Shown here: positions 1 through 10,194 of the stretch, piece after piece
How the letters are laid out: each line of letters begins with the position of its first letter
Position numbering within the stretch: the stretch's first letter is position 1
From: Dissulfuribacter thermophilus
GTDB lineage: Bacteria; Desulfobacterota; Dissulfuribacteria; Dissulfuribacterales; Dissulfuribacteraceae
Length of the DNA stretch: 64,000 nt
Reading direction: 5' to 3'
Assembly (NCBI RefSeq): GCF_001687335.1
Contig: NZ_MAGO01000006.1
Span: 62,001-126,000, forward strand
The notes under the pieces: model-generated
What the model saw: the letters and a program-made list of their open reading frames with translations, nothing else
The model's database searches: none
Told to the model about the DNA's origin: nothing
Translations under genes and position numbers: made by a program

Positions 1-1071
1 GATCCTCTTGGCCTTTGGAGATGCAGAGTACATTGGGATACGAACTGCTGCACTCCTGTTACGGCTTGAGTATGCCAGATTTACTGGTGCCTCATAGCCT
101 GGGACCAATCTCTTGTAGGAGTTGGTTGAGGGGTTGGTGAAGGCGCAAAGGGCCCTGCAGTGCTTCAGAATTCCGCCAATGGCATAAAGGGCAGTTTCTG
201 AAAGACCAGCATACTTGTCTCCGGCAAAGACAGGTTCACCATCTTTCCATATACTTATATGGGTGTGCATACCAGTACCATTGTCGCCAAAGATTGGTTT
301 GGGCATGAAGGTCACTGTGCGACCGTACTTGTATGCCACATTCTTGAGCACGTACTTGAACCACATTAACTGGTCGCCCATCTGGAGAAGGGGTTTGAAG
401 CGCATGTCAATTTCAGCCTGACCAGCAGTGGCGACCTCGTGGTGCTGGCATTCTACGTCGATACCGAGGGATTCCAAAGTGAGGAGCATTTCTGTCCTCA
501 TGTCCTGGAACTTGTCAGTTGGAGGAACTGGGAAGTAGCCTTCTTTGTGTCTTGGCTTGTAGGCAAGGTTTGGGCACTCATCGCGGCCTGAATTCCAGAT
601 ACCCTCAATGGAATCAACCTGATAGAAGCAACCGTTGGGTTGATTTTCATAGCGAACGTCGTCAAAGATGAAGAATTCTGCCTCTGGGCCGAAGTAAGCT
701 ATATCACCTATCCCTGTACTTTTAAGATATGCCTCTGCCTTTTTGGCAATGTTCCTGGGGTCCCTTGAATATGGCTCCCTTGTCACAGGGTCAACAATGT
801 CTCCAATGAGGACAAGAGTTGGTTCTTCGAAGAATGGATCGATTTGGGCAGTGGAAGGATCTGGTATAACAAGCATGTCACTTGCATTGATTGGCTGCCA
901 GCCCCTTATACTTGAGCCGTCAAATCCGTACCCATCTTCGAAGCTTCCTTCATCAAGTTCGCTGATGGGCACAGAAAAGTGCTGCCAGACTCCAGGATAG
1001 TCAAGGAATCTAATGTCTACTACCTTGACCCCTTTTTCCTTCGCAAATTCAAGCACATCTTTAGGTGTCAT
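1..1071 (-). CDS. glnA: Glutamine synthetase type I, 3' end beyond the window
   Basis: Glutamine synthetase makes glutamine from glutamate, ammonia and ATP in the cytoplasm. The first 357 codons are present; the gene runs off the left edge, so about 110 C-terminal residues are missing, including the region of the adenylylation tyrosine. Visible GSI signatures are GFDGSS at residues 49-54, the metal-ligand segment PEAEFF at 129-134, [12 protein letters not shown] at 210-221 and the MHTH segment with His269. The ATG at 1071 has an upstream AAGGAGG. The gene is the last visible member of the amt/PII/glnD cluster and starts about 60 bp after glnD, so readthrough from glnBD is likely. Family assignment is secure; whether the enzyme is regulated by adenylylation cannot be judged here. 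Confidence 0.97.
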   Translation of the reverse strand, partial: MTPKDVLEFAKEKGVKVVDIRFLDYPGVWQHFSVPISELDEGSFEDGYGFDGSSIRGWQPINASDMLVIPDPSTAQIDPFFEEPTLVLIGDIVDPVTREPYSRDPRNIAKKAEAYLKSTGIGDIAYFGPEAEFFIFDDVRYENQPNGCFYQVDSIEGIWNSGRDECPNLAYKPRHKEGYFPVPPTDKFQDMRTEMLLTLESLGIDVECQHHEVATAGQAEIDMRFKPLLQMGDQLMWFKYVLKNVAYKYGRTVTFMPKPIFGDNGTGMHTHISIWKDGEPVFAGDKYAGLSETALYAIGGILKHCRALCAFTNPSTNSYKRLVPGYEAPVNLAYSSRNRSAAVRIPMYSASPKAKRI

Positions 1072-1115
1072 AACGCGTCCTCCTTAGATTTATTTTTTTC
1101 TAGATTATAATTCTC

Positions 1116-1128
1116 AGGGTCTAAGACC

Positions 1129-1130
<2 letters not shown>
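1116..1130 (-). other. Short hairpin at the glnD stop codon
   Basis: AGGGTC and GACCCT form a perfect 6-bp stem with a 3-nt loop that overlaps the glnD stop codon. It lies in the 57-bp gap before glnA. It is not followed by a good T tract, so it is more likely a processing or attenuation structure than a strong terminator. Seen in the sequence; its function is inference. Confidence 0.4.
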
Positions 1131-4090
<2,960 letters not shown>

Positions 4091-4113
4091 TTATGCCTGG
4101 AGTGTACAGTTCT

Positions 4114-5328
4114 CTAAAGACTATAGCCCATCTCACTGTGTTGTGTAAGATCCAGACCCTGAACTTCTTGCTCTTCATCAACTCTAACTCCCACAACGAG
4201 ATCTGTGATTTTGAGTATTATATAAGTAACTACCATTGAATATCCGATTGCTGCAAAGGCGCCAATGGCCTGAACCACAAATTGATGAGGGTTTCCAAAA
4301 AATAGACCGTTTGCCCCGTCTGGATTCCAAAATGTAGATGCAAAAAGTCCTGTTGCTAGAGCACCCCAAAGGCCTCCAATTCCATGCACGCCTACTACAT
4401 CTAGGGCATCGTCATAACCCAATTTGACCTTTAAAAGGACAGCCATATAACATACGATTCCAGCAACACCACCGATAATGACTGCAGGAATTGGTCCAAC
4501 AAAACCCGCAGCTGGTGTGATGGCCACAAGCCCAGCAACTGCACCTGAGGCAGCGCCAAGGGTAGTGGGTTTTTTCTGGAAGATCCATTCTGCAAAGGTC
4601 CAGGAAAGAAGTGCGGCTCCAGTTGCAATCTGTGTAGTAAAGAATGCAAGTGCTGCGGTTTTTCCAGCAGAAAGGGCGCTTCCAGCATTAAAGCCAAACC
4701 ATCCAAACCATAGGATTCCAGCCCCCAGTATGGTCATTGGAAGGTTATGTGGATGAAATGCCTCTTTTCCATAGCCTCTTCTTTTACCGAGAAACATTGC
4801 TGTGACCAGTGCAGCAGCCCCTGAGTTGATGTGGATAACAGTACCTCCAGCGAAATCAAGAGCACCCATATTGCCAAGCCATCCACCGCCCCAGACCCAA
4901 TGACAAACTGGGAAGTAAACGAAGGTTGCCCACAGCGTAGTAAAAATCATAAATGCCGAGAACTTCATTCTTTCTGCAAATGCACCTGTAATTAGGGCAG
5001 GTGTAATAATGGCAAACATGAGTTGAAATGCACAAAATATCAGTCCAGGGATGGTATCAGCATAAGGGCTAGGTTCAAGTCCAACTCCCTTAAGCCACAA
5101 ATGATCCAGCCCACCAATAAAGCCCCCTATATCTGGACCAAAAGAAAGAGAATATCCAAATATTACCCATAAGATAGAGATAAGCCCAAGACAAACGAAG
5201 CTCTGCATAATGGTACTTAGGACGTTTTTTGATCGTACTAATCCACCGTAAAATAGCGCGAGTCCAGGGGTCATTAACATAACAAGGGCAGTTGCGATCA
5301 TCATAAAGGCTGTATCTGCACTGTTCAT
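4114..5328 (-). CDS. amtB: Ammonium channel (Amt family), copy 1
   Basis: This inner-membrane ammonium channel of 404 residues has the usual Amt pattern of about eleven hydrophobic helices. The two pore histidines are visible in FAGGTVIHINSG and DVVGVHGIGGLWG, and the CHWVWGGGWL segment with the conserved Asp (ALDFAGG) is intact. The N-terminus begins directly with a membrane helix and no separate signal peptide is evident. The C-terminal tail EVQGLDLTQHSEMGYSL is the region that contacts PII in characterised members. It sits between a second amtB and glnB. A large inverted repeat lies just upstream of its ribosome binding site. Confidence 0.95.
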   Translation of the reverse strand: MNSADTAFMMIATALVMLMTPGLALFYGGLVRSKNVLSTIMQSFVCLGLISILWVIFGYSLSFGPDIGGFIGGLDHLWLKGVGLEPSPYADTIPGLIFCAFQLMFAIITPALITGAFAERMKFSAFMIFTTLWATFVYFPVCHWVWGGGWLGNMGALDFAGGTVIHINSGAAALVTAMFLGKRRGYGKEAFHPHNLPMTILGAGILWFGWFGFNAGSALSAGKTAALAFFTTQIATGAALLSWTFAEWIFQKKPTTLGAASGAVAGLVAITPAAGFVGPIPAVIIGGVAGIVCYMAVLLKVKLGYDDALDVVGVHGIGGLWGALATGLFASTFWNPDGANGLFFGNPHQFVVQAIGAFAAIGYSMVVTYIILKITDLVVGVRVDEEQEVQGLDLTQHSEMGYSL

Positions 5329-5356
5329 AAGGTATTGATTCCTCCTTTTTTAAATT

Positions 5357-5439
5357 AAACATTTGAATATCGGAATTTGAAAAGAGAAAAATGAGTTTTT
5401 CTCAAATTTTTTTTGTACAATTCCGATATTCAAATGTTT
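5357..5439. repeat. Nested inverted repeat between the two amtB genes
   Basis: Perfect 21-bp arms lie at 5357-5377 and 5419-5439 (AAACATTTGAATATCGG plus AATT, and its complement), separated by 41 bp. Inside is a second hairpin with 8-bp arms at 5384-5391 and 5396-5403. In the minus-strand transcript the structure falls between the stop of the upstream amtB and the ribosome binding site of the downstream one. It could be an attenuator, a processing site or a small mobile palindromic element. Confidence 0.85.
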
Positions 5440-5446
5440 TTTGTGG

Positions 5447-6676
5447 TTATGAAGTATACGCCGTTTCACTGTGTTCGCTAAGATCGAGACCTTCGGTCTC
5501 TGCCTCAGAAGATACTCTGAATCCCATGGCAACATCTATTGCCTTCATAATGATCCAGGTGACAACGAGTGTGTAAACACCAACTGCAACTATCCCATAA
5601 AGCTGAGTAAAGAGGAACTGAGGATTTCCAAAAAATAGCCCGTTAACTCCACCGGGATTAATGGCTTTTGAAGCAAAAAGTCCTAGACAAATGGTCCCTG
5701 TCAGTCCTCCAACTCCGTGAATACCCACGACATCAAGGCTATCATCATAGCCAAATTTATCTTTTAGTATTACAGCAATGTAGCAGATGATACCGGCAGT
5801 TAGGCCAATTATTATGGCTGAAACTGGCCCAACAAATCCTGCTGCAGGGGTTATTGTGGCAAGCCCTGCTATGGCCCCAGATGCTGCTCCAAGGGTGGTT
5901 GGTTTGCCCCTATGGATCCATTCGATTCCAAGCCATGTAGCCATGGCTACAAGTCCTGCTATATGGGTTGCCACTGCTGCTGATGCAGCTATTTCATTTG
6001 CAGCTAGGGCGCTTCCTCCATTGAAACCGAACCATCCAAACCATAGGAGCCCTGTGCCAAGCAGGGTCATGGGAAGGTTGTGAGGTGCAAAGCTCTGTTT
6101 TCCATAACCCTTTCTCTTCCCAGTGATCAAGGCTCCAACCAGTGCTGCAACACCACAGGTGAGGTGAACAACAAGGCCTCCAGCAAAATCAAGAACGCCC
6201 TTTTCCTTCAGCCAACCACCTGTGCCCCAGATCCAGTGGCATACTGGATTATATACAAAAATTGCCCATAGAAGGCTAAATACAATAAATGGAGCAAACC
6301 TAACGCGTTCTGCAAATGCCCCTGTTATGAGCGCAGGGGTAATGATTGCAAACATACATTGGTATAGCATGAATGCAGTTTGAGGAATTGTTGGAGCATA
6401 GTCTGGGTTTGGTGCCATACCAACTCCTTTTAGACCCAGCCATGAAAGGTCTCCTACAAAGCCATGGACGTCAGGGCCAAAAGACATAGAATAACCAATA
6501 ATTACCCATTCAATCCCAACAATAGACGCCATAATAAGGCTTTGGAGTATAGTGCCTAATACATTTTTGCTTCTCACCATTCCTGCATAAAAGAGACCCA
6601 ATGCCGGGGTCATCAAAAACACAAGGGCTGCACAGATAAGGATAAAAGCAGTGTCACCTGGATTTATTTGGCTCAT
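5447..6676 (-). CDS. amtB: Ammonium channel (Amt family), copy 2
   Basis: This 409-residue Amt channel is a close paralogue of the product of 4114-5328. The start is placed at the ATG at 6676 because GGGAGG lies at proper spacing and homology starts at MSQINPGDTAF; a longer reading frame upstream (to 6850) is low-complexity and outside the family. Pore histidines are in FAGGLVVHLTCG and DVVGIHGVGGLTG. The tail EGLDLSEHSE is PII-binding type. The two adjacent copies suggest tandem duplication followed by divergence. Its long 5' region carries a palindrome and three TACA-N4-TGTA type sites, so it probably has its own regulated promoter. Confidence 0.94.
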   Translation of the reverse strand: MSQINPGDTAFILICAALVFLMTPALGLFYAGMVRSKNVLGTILQSLIMASIVGIEWVIIGYSMSFGPDVHGFVGDLSWLGLKGVGMAPNPDYAPTIPQTAFMLYQCMFAIITPALITGAFAERVRFAPFIVFSLLWAIFVYNPVCHWIWGTGGWLKEKGVLDFAGGLVVHLTCGVAALVGALITGKRKGYGKQSFAPHNLPMTLLGTGLLWFGWFGFNGGSALAANEIAASAAVATHIAGLVAMATWLGIEWIHRGKPTTLGAASGAIAGLATITPAAGFVGPVSAIIIGLTAGIICYIAVILKDKFGYDDSLDVVGIHGVGGLTGTICLGLFASKAINPGGVNGLFFGNPQFLFTQLYGIVAVGVYTLVVTWIIMKAIDVAMGFRVSSEAETEGLDLSEHSETAYTS

Positions 6677-6707
6677 TTTACGTAACCTCCCGAATTTTTT
6701 GTTTTTG

Positions 6708-6727
6708 ATGCTACAAAATTGTAGCAT
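6708..6727. promoter_or_regulatory. 20-bp palindrome upstream of amtB copy 2
   Basis: ATGCTACAA-AA-TTGTAGCAT is a perfect palindrome with 9-bp arms, 32 bp before the amtB start. It could be an operator or a leader hairpin. The half-site TTGTAGCA also occurs near 15017 and just before ptsH (about 46216), in unrelated contexts. Confidence 0.5.
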
Positions 6728-6825
6728 GAAATATATCTCACGAGAGGTACGCAATTTTTTTGCCAAAAAAATCGATCTATTAACTAATTTATTGTTTTTA
6801 TTTAAAAATTTTTCAAAGAGCAGTT

Positions 6826-6887
6826 TACAATTTTGTCCTTTTTGTTTCAAAAATGTAATAAAATGCTTTTTAATTTACAAAAATGTA
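6826..6887. promoter_or_regulatory. Three TACA-N4-TGTA type sites upstream of amtB copy 2
   Basis: Sites are TACAATTTTGTC (6826-6837), TTCAAAAATGTA (6846-6857) and TACAAAAATGTA (6876-6887), spaced 20 and 30 bp start to start, close to whole helical turns. Two similar sites lie before the third amt gene. They do not match NtrC, sigma-54 or NifA sites as I know them. An operator role is inference. Confidence 0.4.
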
Positions 6888-6888
6888 T

Positions 6889-6913
6889 CTTTGGGCGCCT
6901 GAGGCGCCCAAAG
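6889..6913 (-). terminator. Terminator hairpin after the porin gene
   Basis: CTTTGGGCGCC / GGCGCCCAAAG give an 11-bp perfect GC-rich stem with a TGA loop, 23 bp beyond the porin stop codon. On the minus strand it is followed by a T-rich run (ATACATTTTTG). It probably ends the amt-glnK-porin transcript and isolates amtB copy 2. Confidence 0.65.
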
Positions 6914-6935
6914 AATTAAGTTGGAGGTCCCTAGA

Positions 6936-7724
6936 TTAAAAAGAGAGATTTACTGTTATGCCACCATAAACAAAATTGTCCTTTCCTCCGTGATTTGCAT
7001 TGCCTGCTTGCATATCATCTGCAGCATCCTGACAGAGGGGAAAAGACCAGTAAAGTTCTGGGGAAACCGATATATATTCTGCTACAGGAATATTTAATGA
7101 TATAGAAGCAAGGCCATCATGGAAATTACTGTACTCATCACTAGGATCATTTGGGTCTGCGTAGACGCCACTGTCATTTGAGATGAGATAGCTTCCCTGC
7201 AATCCCATATCCAGGCTGGCATTTCTCCATGGCAATGCAATGGAATGAGAAATGCCAAGGGTAATATATGTGCTGGGGGCATGGGCAAATTCCCTGTAAA
7301 TAGTAAGTGTTGGGTTTAAGAATGTATTTAATCCTGCGGTTACGTACACCTCATGGCTGTCGTCACTGCCGGGAAGTGCATACCAAATCCAGCCTGCACC
7401 AACAGAAACACCATTAATTTCAGTGTCATATGATAGGGTAAAGTCTGTTTCATTTAGATTCTCGAGGCTTGTGTCATAGGGGTTAGTGTCTATGTTTTGC
7501 CATATACTTGCTCCAAAGCCCTCGTAGCTCAATCCAAAATAGGGTTGGACCACTAGACTGTCTTTTGAAAGTTCATAGCCTCTCCATATGTATTGGCTTG
7601 TTAGGGTAAGAGAGGCATCTACACTGGGTTTTGCCTCATCAGCCCTTACAAATCGTGGTGTAAAGACAGTTGCACAGATCATCATGCATAAGACCAGTAT
7701 ATTAATTTTTTTACAGTTTTTCAT
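6936..7724 (-). CDS. TorF-family putative outer-membrane porin
   Basis: This 262-residue exported protein has an N-terminal signal peptide (basic start, hydrophobic core, likely cut after FVRA at about residue 28). The mature part has alternating hydrophobic strands with many aromatic residues and ends in VNLSF, as expected for an outer-membrane beta-barrel. The opening SLTLTSQYIWRGYELSK matches the TorF / gcw_chp family of small putative porins, whose substrate is not established. Placement between a PII-amt pair and a second amt gene suggests a role in entry of ammonium or another nitrogen source through the outer membrane; that is inference. A good AAGGAGG precedes the ATG. Confidence 0.8.
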   Translation of the reverse strand: MKNCKKINILVLCMMICATVFTPRFVRADEAKPSVDASLTLTSQYIWRGYELSKDSLVVQPYFGLSYEGFGASIWQNIDTNPYDTSLENLNETDFTLSYDTEINGVSVGAGWIWYALPGSDDSHEVYVTAGLNTFLNPTLTIYREFAHAPSTYITLGISHSIALPWRNASLDMGLQGSYLISNDSGVYADPNDPSDEYSNFHDGLASISLNIPVAEYISVSPELYWSFPLCQDAADDMQAGNANHGGKDNFVYGGITVNLSF

Positions 7725-7736
7725 GATTTATCCTCC

Positions 7737-7787
7737 TTAATTAAGTTTTTTTATATTCTTTTTAATATTCTCCCTATCTCTCCACAT
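7737..7787 (-). CDS. Possible 16-residue leader ORF before the porin gene
   Basis: The region before the porin gene contains a very strong Shine-Dalgarno AAAGGAGGTG (7804-7813) followed at 8 nt by ATG-TAA, a start codon directly followed by a stop. Eight nt later a second ATG opens a 16-codon frame, MWRDRENIKKNIKKLN, whose stop overlaps the porin ribosome binding site. No family is recognised. It could be a translated leader coupling translation to the porin, or a remnant of an old ribosome binding site. Confidence 0.25.
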   Translation of the reverse strand: MWRDRENIKKNIKKLN

Positions 7788-7833
7788 ATATTTACATATA
7801 TATCACCTCCTTTCTATTCATTAAATTATTGTT

Positions 7834-7849
7834 TAGCATATTTATGCTA
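7834..7849 (-). other. Hairpin overlapping the glnK-like stop codon
   Basis: TAGCATA and TATGCTA form a 7-bp stem with a 2-nt loop that includes the stop codon of the PII gene. There is no strong T tract; a weak attenuator between PII and porin is possible. Confidence 0.35.
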
Positions 7850-8185
7850 TATAGCTGTTTCTCCCATTTCGCCACTTCTTATTCTTAAGGCATTTTCCAC
7901 TGGATAGATAAAAATCTTTCCATCCCCTATTTCACCAGTCCGTGCAGTCTGCCTAATGGCAACCACTATCTTTTCTACCTCTTCGTCTTTACAGACAATT
8001 TCTAGTTTTGCCTTTGGAAGAAGATCTACCTTAAATTCTCTTCCTCTAAACTGTTCAACAATTCCACTTTGCCTGCCATGGCCTTCAACAGGCGTTATAG
8101 TAACGCCTGGAATTCCAATCTCTTCAAGAGCATTCCTTACCTCATCTAGCTTTTCGGTTCTAATAATCGCCCTTATCTCTTTCAT
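7847..8185 (-). CDS. glnK: PII-family signal protein lacking the uridylylation tyrosine
   Basis: This is a 112-residue PII protein, 16 bp downstream of an amt gene in the classic channel-sensor pairing. The ATP-binding segment TGEIGDGKIF and C-terminal RIRSGE are intact. Aligned without gaps to the GlnB at 3731-4069, position 51 is Phe (RGREFKVDL) instead of Tyr, and position 46 is also Phe, so GlnD cannot modify it at the normal site. It should still bind nucleotides and 2-oxoglutarate and could gate its channel by ligand state alone, as unmodified PII proteins do elsewhere. The name glnK is by context; the family is certain. Confidence 0.95.
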   Translation of the reverse strand: MKEIRAIIRTEKLDEVRNALEEIGIPGVTITPVEGHGRQSGIVEQFRGREFKVDLLPKAKLEIVCKDEEVEKIVVAIRQTARTGEIGDGKIFIYPVENALRIRSGEMGETAI

Positions 8186-8201
8186 TTCATTGCCTCCGTT
8201 T

Positions 8202-9578
8202 TTATGACCTTATTGTGTAAAATTCAGGATATGCAGGTGTTCCGTGTTCAATAATATCGAGACCCTGTATTTCCTCTTTGGGAGAGACCCTGATTCCTAT
8301 TGTGGCATCCAGGACCTTGAATACAATGTAGCCAGTCACAAAGGCCCATAGGATCAGAGCGCCTGCTCCAATAAGCTGTGCAATAAGCTGGTCTGCACCG
8401 CCTCCAAAGAAGAGACCCTTTACGAAAGGTGGTTCTGTTGAGTAGTTTCCATATGTACCGTCTGCAAAAAGGCCCACTGCTATGAGGCCCCAGATTCCGC
8501 ACACTCCATGTACGCTAACTGCACCAACAGGGTCATCAACGCCTCTATTTTCCAGGAACAGTACGCTTAAGACCACGAGTACACCTGCTATTGCCCCAAT
8601 TATCACTGCACTTGTAGAATTTACCCAGGCACATGGGGCTGTTATTGCCACTAAACCAGCAAGTGCTCCGTTAAGGGCCATTGCCACATCGAACTTCCCT
8701 GTTCTGGCGAGCACCACAAGAAGAGCTGCTAGAGAGGCTGCTGATGCTGCAAGGGTGGTGTTTACAGCTATTATGGAAATCCTTAAGTGATGGGCGCTAA
8801 AGGTGCTTCCGGGATTGAAGCCAAACCACCCAAACCAAAGGATGAAGGTTCCAAGGGCTGCAAGGGTCAGGTTGTGGCCTGGAATCACTCTGGGTTTTCC
8901 ATTTTTGTCATACTTTCCAAAGCGTGGGCCAAGGACTATTGCACCTGCAAGGCCTACAATGCCGCCAACTGCATGTACTACTCCTGAACCGGCAAAATCA
9001 GCGAATCCTATTCCGTATGGAAGATTACTTAGCCAACCGCCACCCCATGCCCAATGTCCAAATACAGGATAGATAATAAGGCATATTGCAGCAGAATATC
9101 CGAGATATGCCTGAAATTTTAGCCTTTCAGCTACTGCGCCAGAAACGATTGTGGCGGCTGTGGCAGCAAATACCATCTGCCAGAAAAATGTAAGGTAATT
9201 GTTTACGTCGTAGCCATCTCCAGAAAGAAAAAATCCTGATGTACCTATGAGACCAAATTTGTCAGCACCCAGCATTATTCCGTATCCAAGTGCCCAATAC
9301 GAAAGAGACCCAACAACGAAGTCCATGAGATTCTTTGCCAACAAATTGGTTACGTTTTTACTCCTGCAAAAGCCCGATTCAACACAGGCGAAACCTGCCT
9401 GCATAAACATGACTAAAAAACCGCAGATAAGTACCCATACAAAGTCTACGGCGAGTCCAGGGTCTCCTTTTAGAGTTTCAACCCCTAATGGATCTCCAGC
9501 ATTGGAGATAGAGACCATGGCCACAGAAAGGAACAACAATAAAAAGGTTGCGATTCGTAGGGGGCTTTTAAAAATCAT
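8202..9578 (-). CDS. amt: Ammonium channel (Amt family) with signal sequence, copy 3
   Basis: This 458-residue Amt protein differs from the two other copies. It has a cleavable-type signal sequence (MIFKSPLRIATFLLLFLS, likely cut after ISNA) and an extended first helix with AGFACVESGFCRSKN, as in the Amt group that includes cyanobacterial and plant AMT1-like proteins. Both pore histidines are present (FAGSGVVHAVGG and AVSVHGVCGIWG). The tail GLDIIEHGTPAYPEF fits PII contact. It heads the nitrogen cluster with an AGGAGGACG ribosome binding site. Its PII partner is the non-uridylylatable protein just downstream. Confidence 0.95.
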   Translation of the reverse strand: MIFKSPLRIATFLLLFLSVAMVSISNAGDPLGVETLKGDPGLAVDFVWVLICGFLVMFMQAGFACVESGFCRSKNVTNLLAKNLMDFVVGSLSYWALGYGIMLGADKFGLIGTSGFFLSGDGYDVNNYLTFFWQMVFAATAATIVSGAVAERLKFQAYLGYSAAICLIIYPVFGHWAWGGGWLSNLPYGIGFADFAGSGVVHAVGGIVGLAGAIVLGPRFGKYDKNGKPRVIPGHNLTLAALGTFILWFGWFGFNPGSTFSAHHLRISIIAVNTTLAASAASLAALLVVLARTGKFDVAMALNGALAGLVAITAPCAWVNSTSAVIIGAIAGVLVVLSVLFLENRGVDDPVGAVSVHGVCGIWGLIAVGLFADGTYGNYSTEPPFVKGLFFGGGADQLIAQLIGAGALILWAFVTGYIVFKVLDATIGIRVSPKEEIQGLDIIEHGTPAYPEFYTIRS

Positions 9579-9603
9579 ATTCGTCCTCCTTTTGGTGTTT
9601 TTG

Positions 9604-9638
9604 TTTTGGCTATTAAATTTGCAGATTTAATGCCAAAA
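9604..9638 (-). promoter_or_regulatory. Stem-loop in the 5' region of amt copy 3
   Basis: TTTTGGC-T-ATTAAAT pairs with ATTTAAT-GCCAAAA: 14 base pairs, one bulged T and a 6-nt loop, 26 bp before the amt start codon. It lies in the probable leader and could act on translation or mRNA stability. No known riboswitch class is recognised. Confidence 0.45.
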
Positions 9639-10194
9639 ATAAAAAGCTTGTTAAATCAATTGGTTATAATTTTCGAAAAAGGATTTGTTAAAATAGATTT
9701 AATATGCACTACATTTTTGTAATAAATTTTATGTGGCGGTTTACATTTTTGTTTAATTTTTTCGTATCTCTGGCAAAATGGGTCTGTGGTGAAAGCTCGT
9801 TGGGGGGTAAAGTTTTTCTTTAGGACATTTGCTTGGCACTTTTTATTGGGCACTCAACAAAAAAGGGGAGGTATCGGAGTCTTTAAATCATCCCTTTTGC
9901 ATCTTTGGGGCTTCTGGATGCTTACTACAATTTGTATTAGTATGTATGTGATGAATTAAGTTTTTAAAATAAGCCAAAGATATTTAGTACGTTTATTCGA
10001 GTGGTTGAACCGATGTTTCAAAAAAGATTAACAAGGGCCTTTCATATGAATTTATTGGTCCAGCTAGGTTGATTTCGAAATCTATTTGCCCTTTAGGGTT
10101 GAAAGGGTATATTCATGCTTAAAGATTAAGTTTCCATGCTCAATGAAGTGATTTACTGATTGTAAGGAGGGTAGTAGGGACACCTACTTCATTT
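9639..10194. other. Divergent intergenic region with two TACA-N4-TGTA sites
   Basis: This 556-bp A+T-rich gap separates the minus-strand nitrogen cluster from the plus-strand radical SAM unit. The only pattern I can support is the pair TACATTTTTGTA (9710-9721) and TACATTTTTGTT (9742-9753), 32 bp apart, related to the sites before amtB copy 2. No convincing gene, RNA or terminator is seen in the rest. Near the right end an AAGGAGG at 10164-10170 lies 24 nt from the ATG at 10195, with a GTAGG-GACA-CCTAC hairpin (10174-10187) in between. Confidence 0.5.

Noticed and set aside
6677-6850. 58-residue N-terminal extension of amtB copy 2
   Set aside because: The extension is lysine-rich low-complexity sequence over the operator-like region; the ATG at 6676 has a proper ribosome binding site and family homology begins there.
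9656-9853. 65-codon ORF on the minus strand in the intergenic region before amt copy 3
   Set aside because: A+T-rich composition, no ribosome binding site and no recognisable family; it overlaps the repeated operator-like sites.
9579-9853. Sigma-54 promoter for the amt-glnK unit
   Set aside because: No GG-N10-GC element with the flanking TGGCAC/TTGC context was found on the minus strand; TTGGCAC near 9832 is on the other strand and lacks the -12 element.
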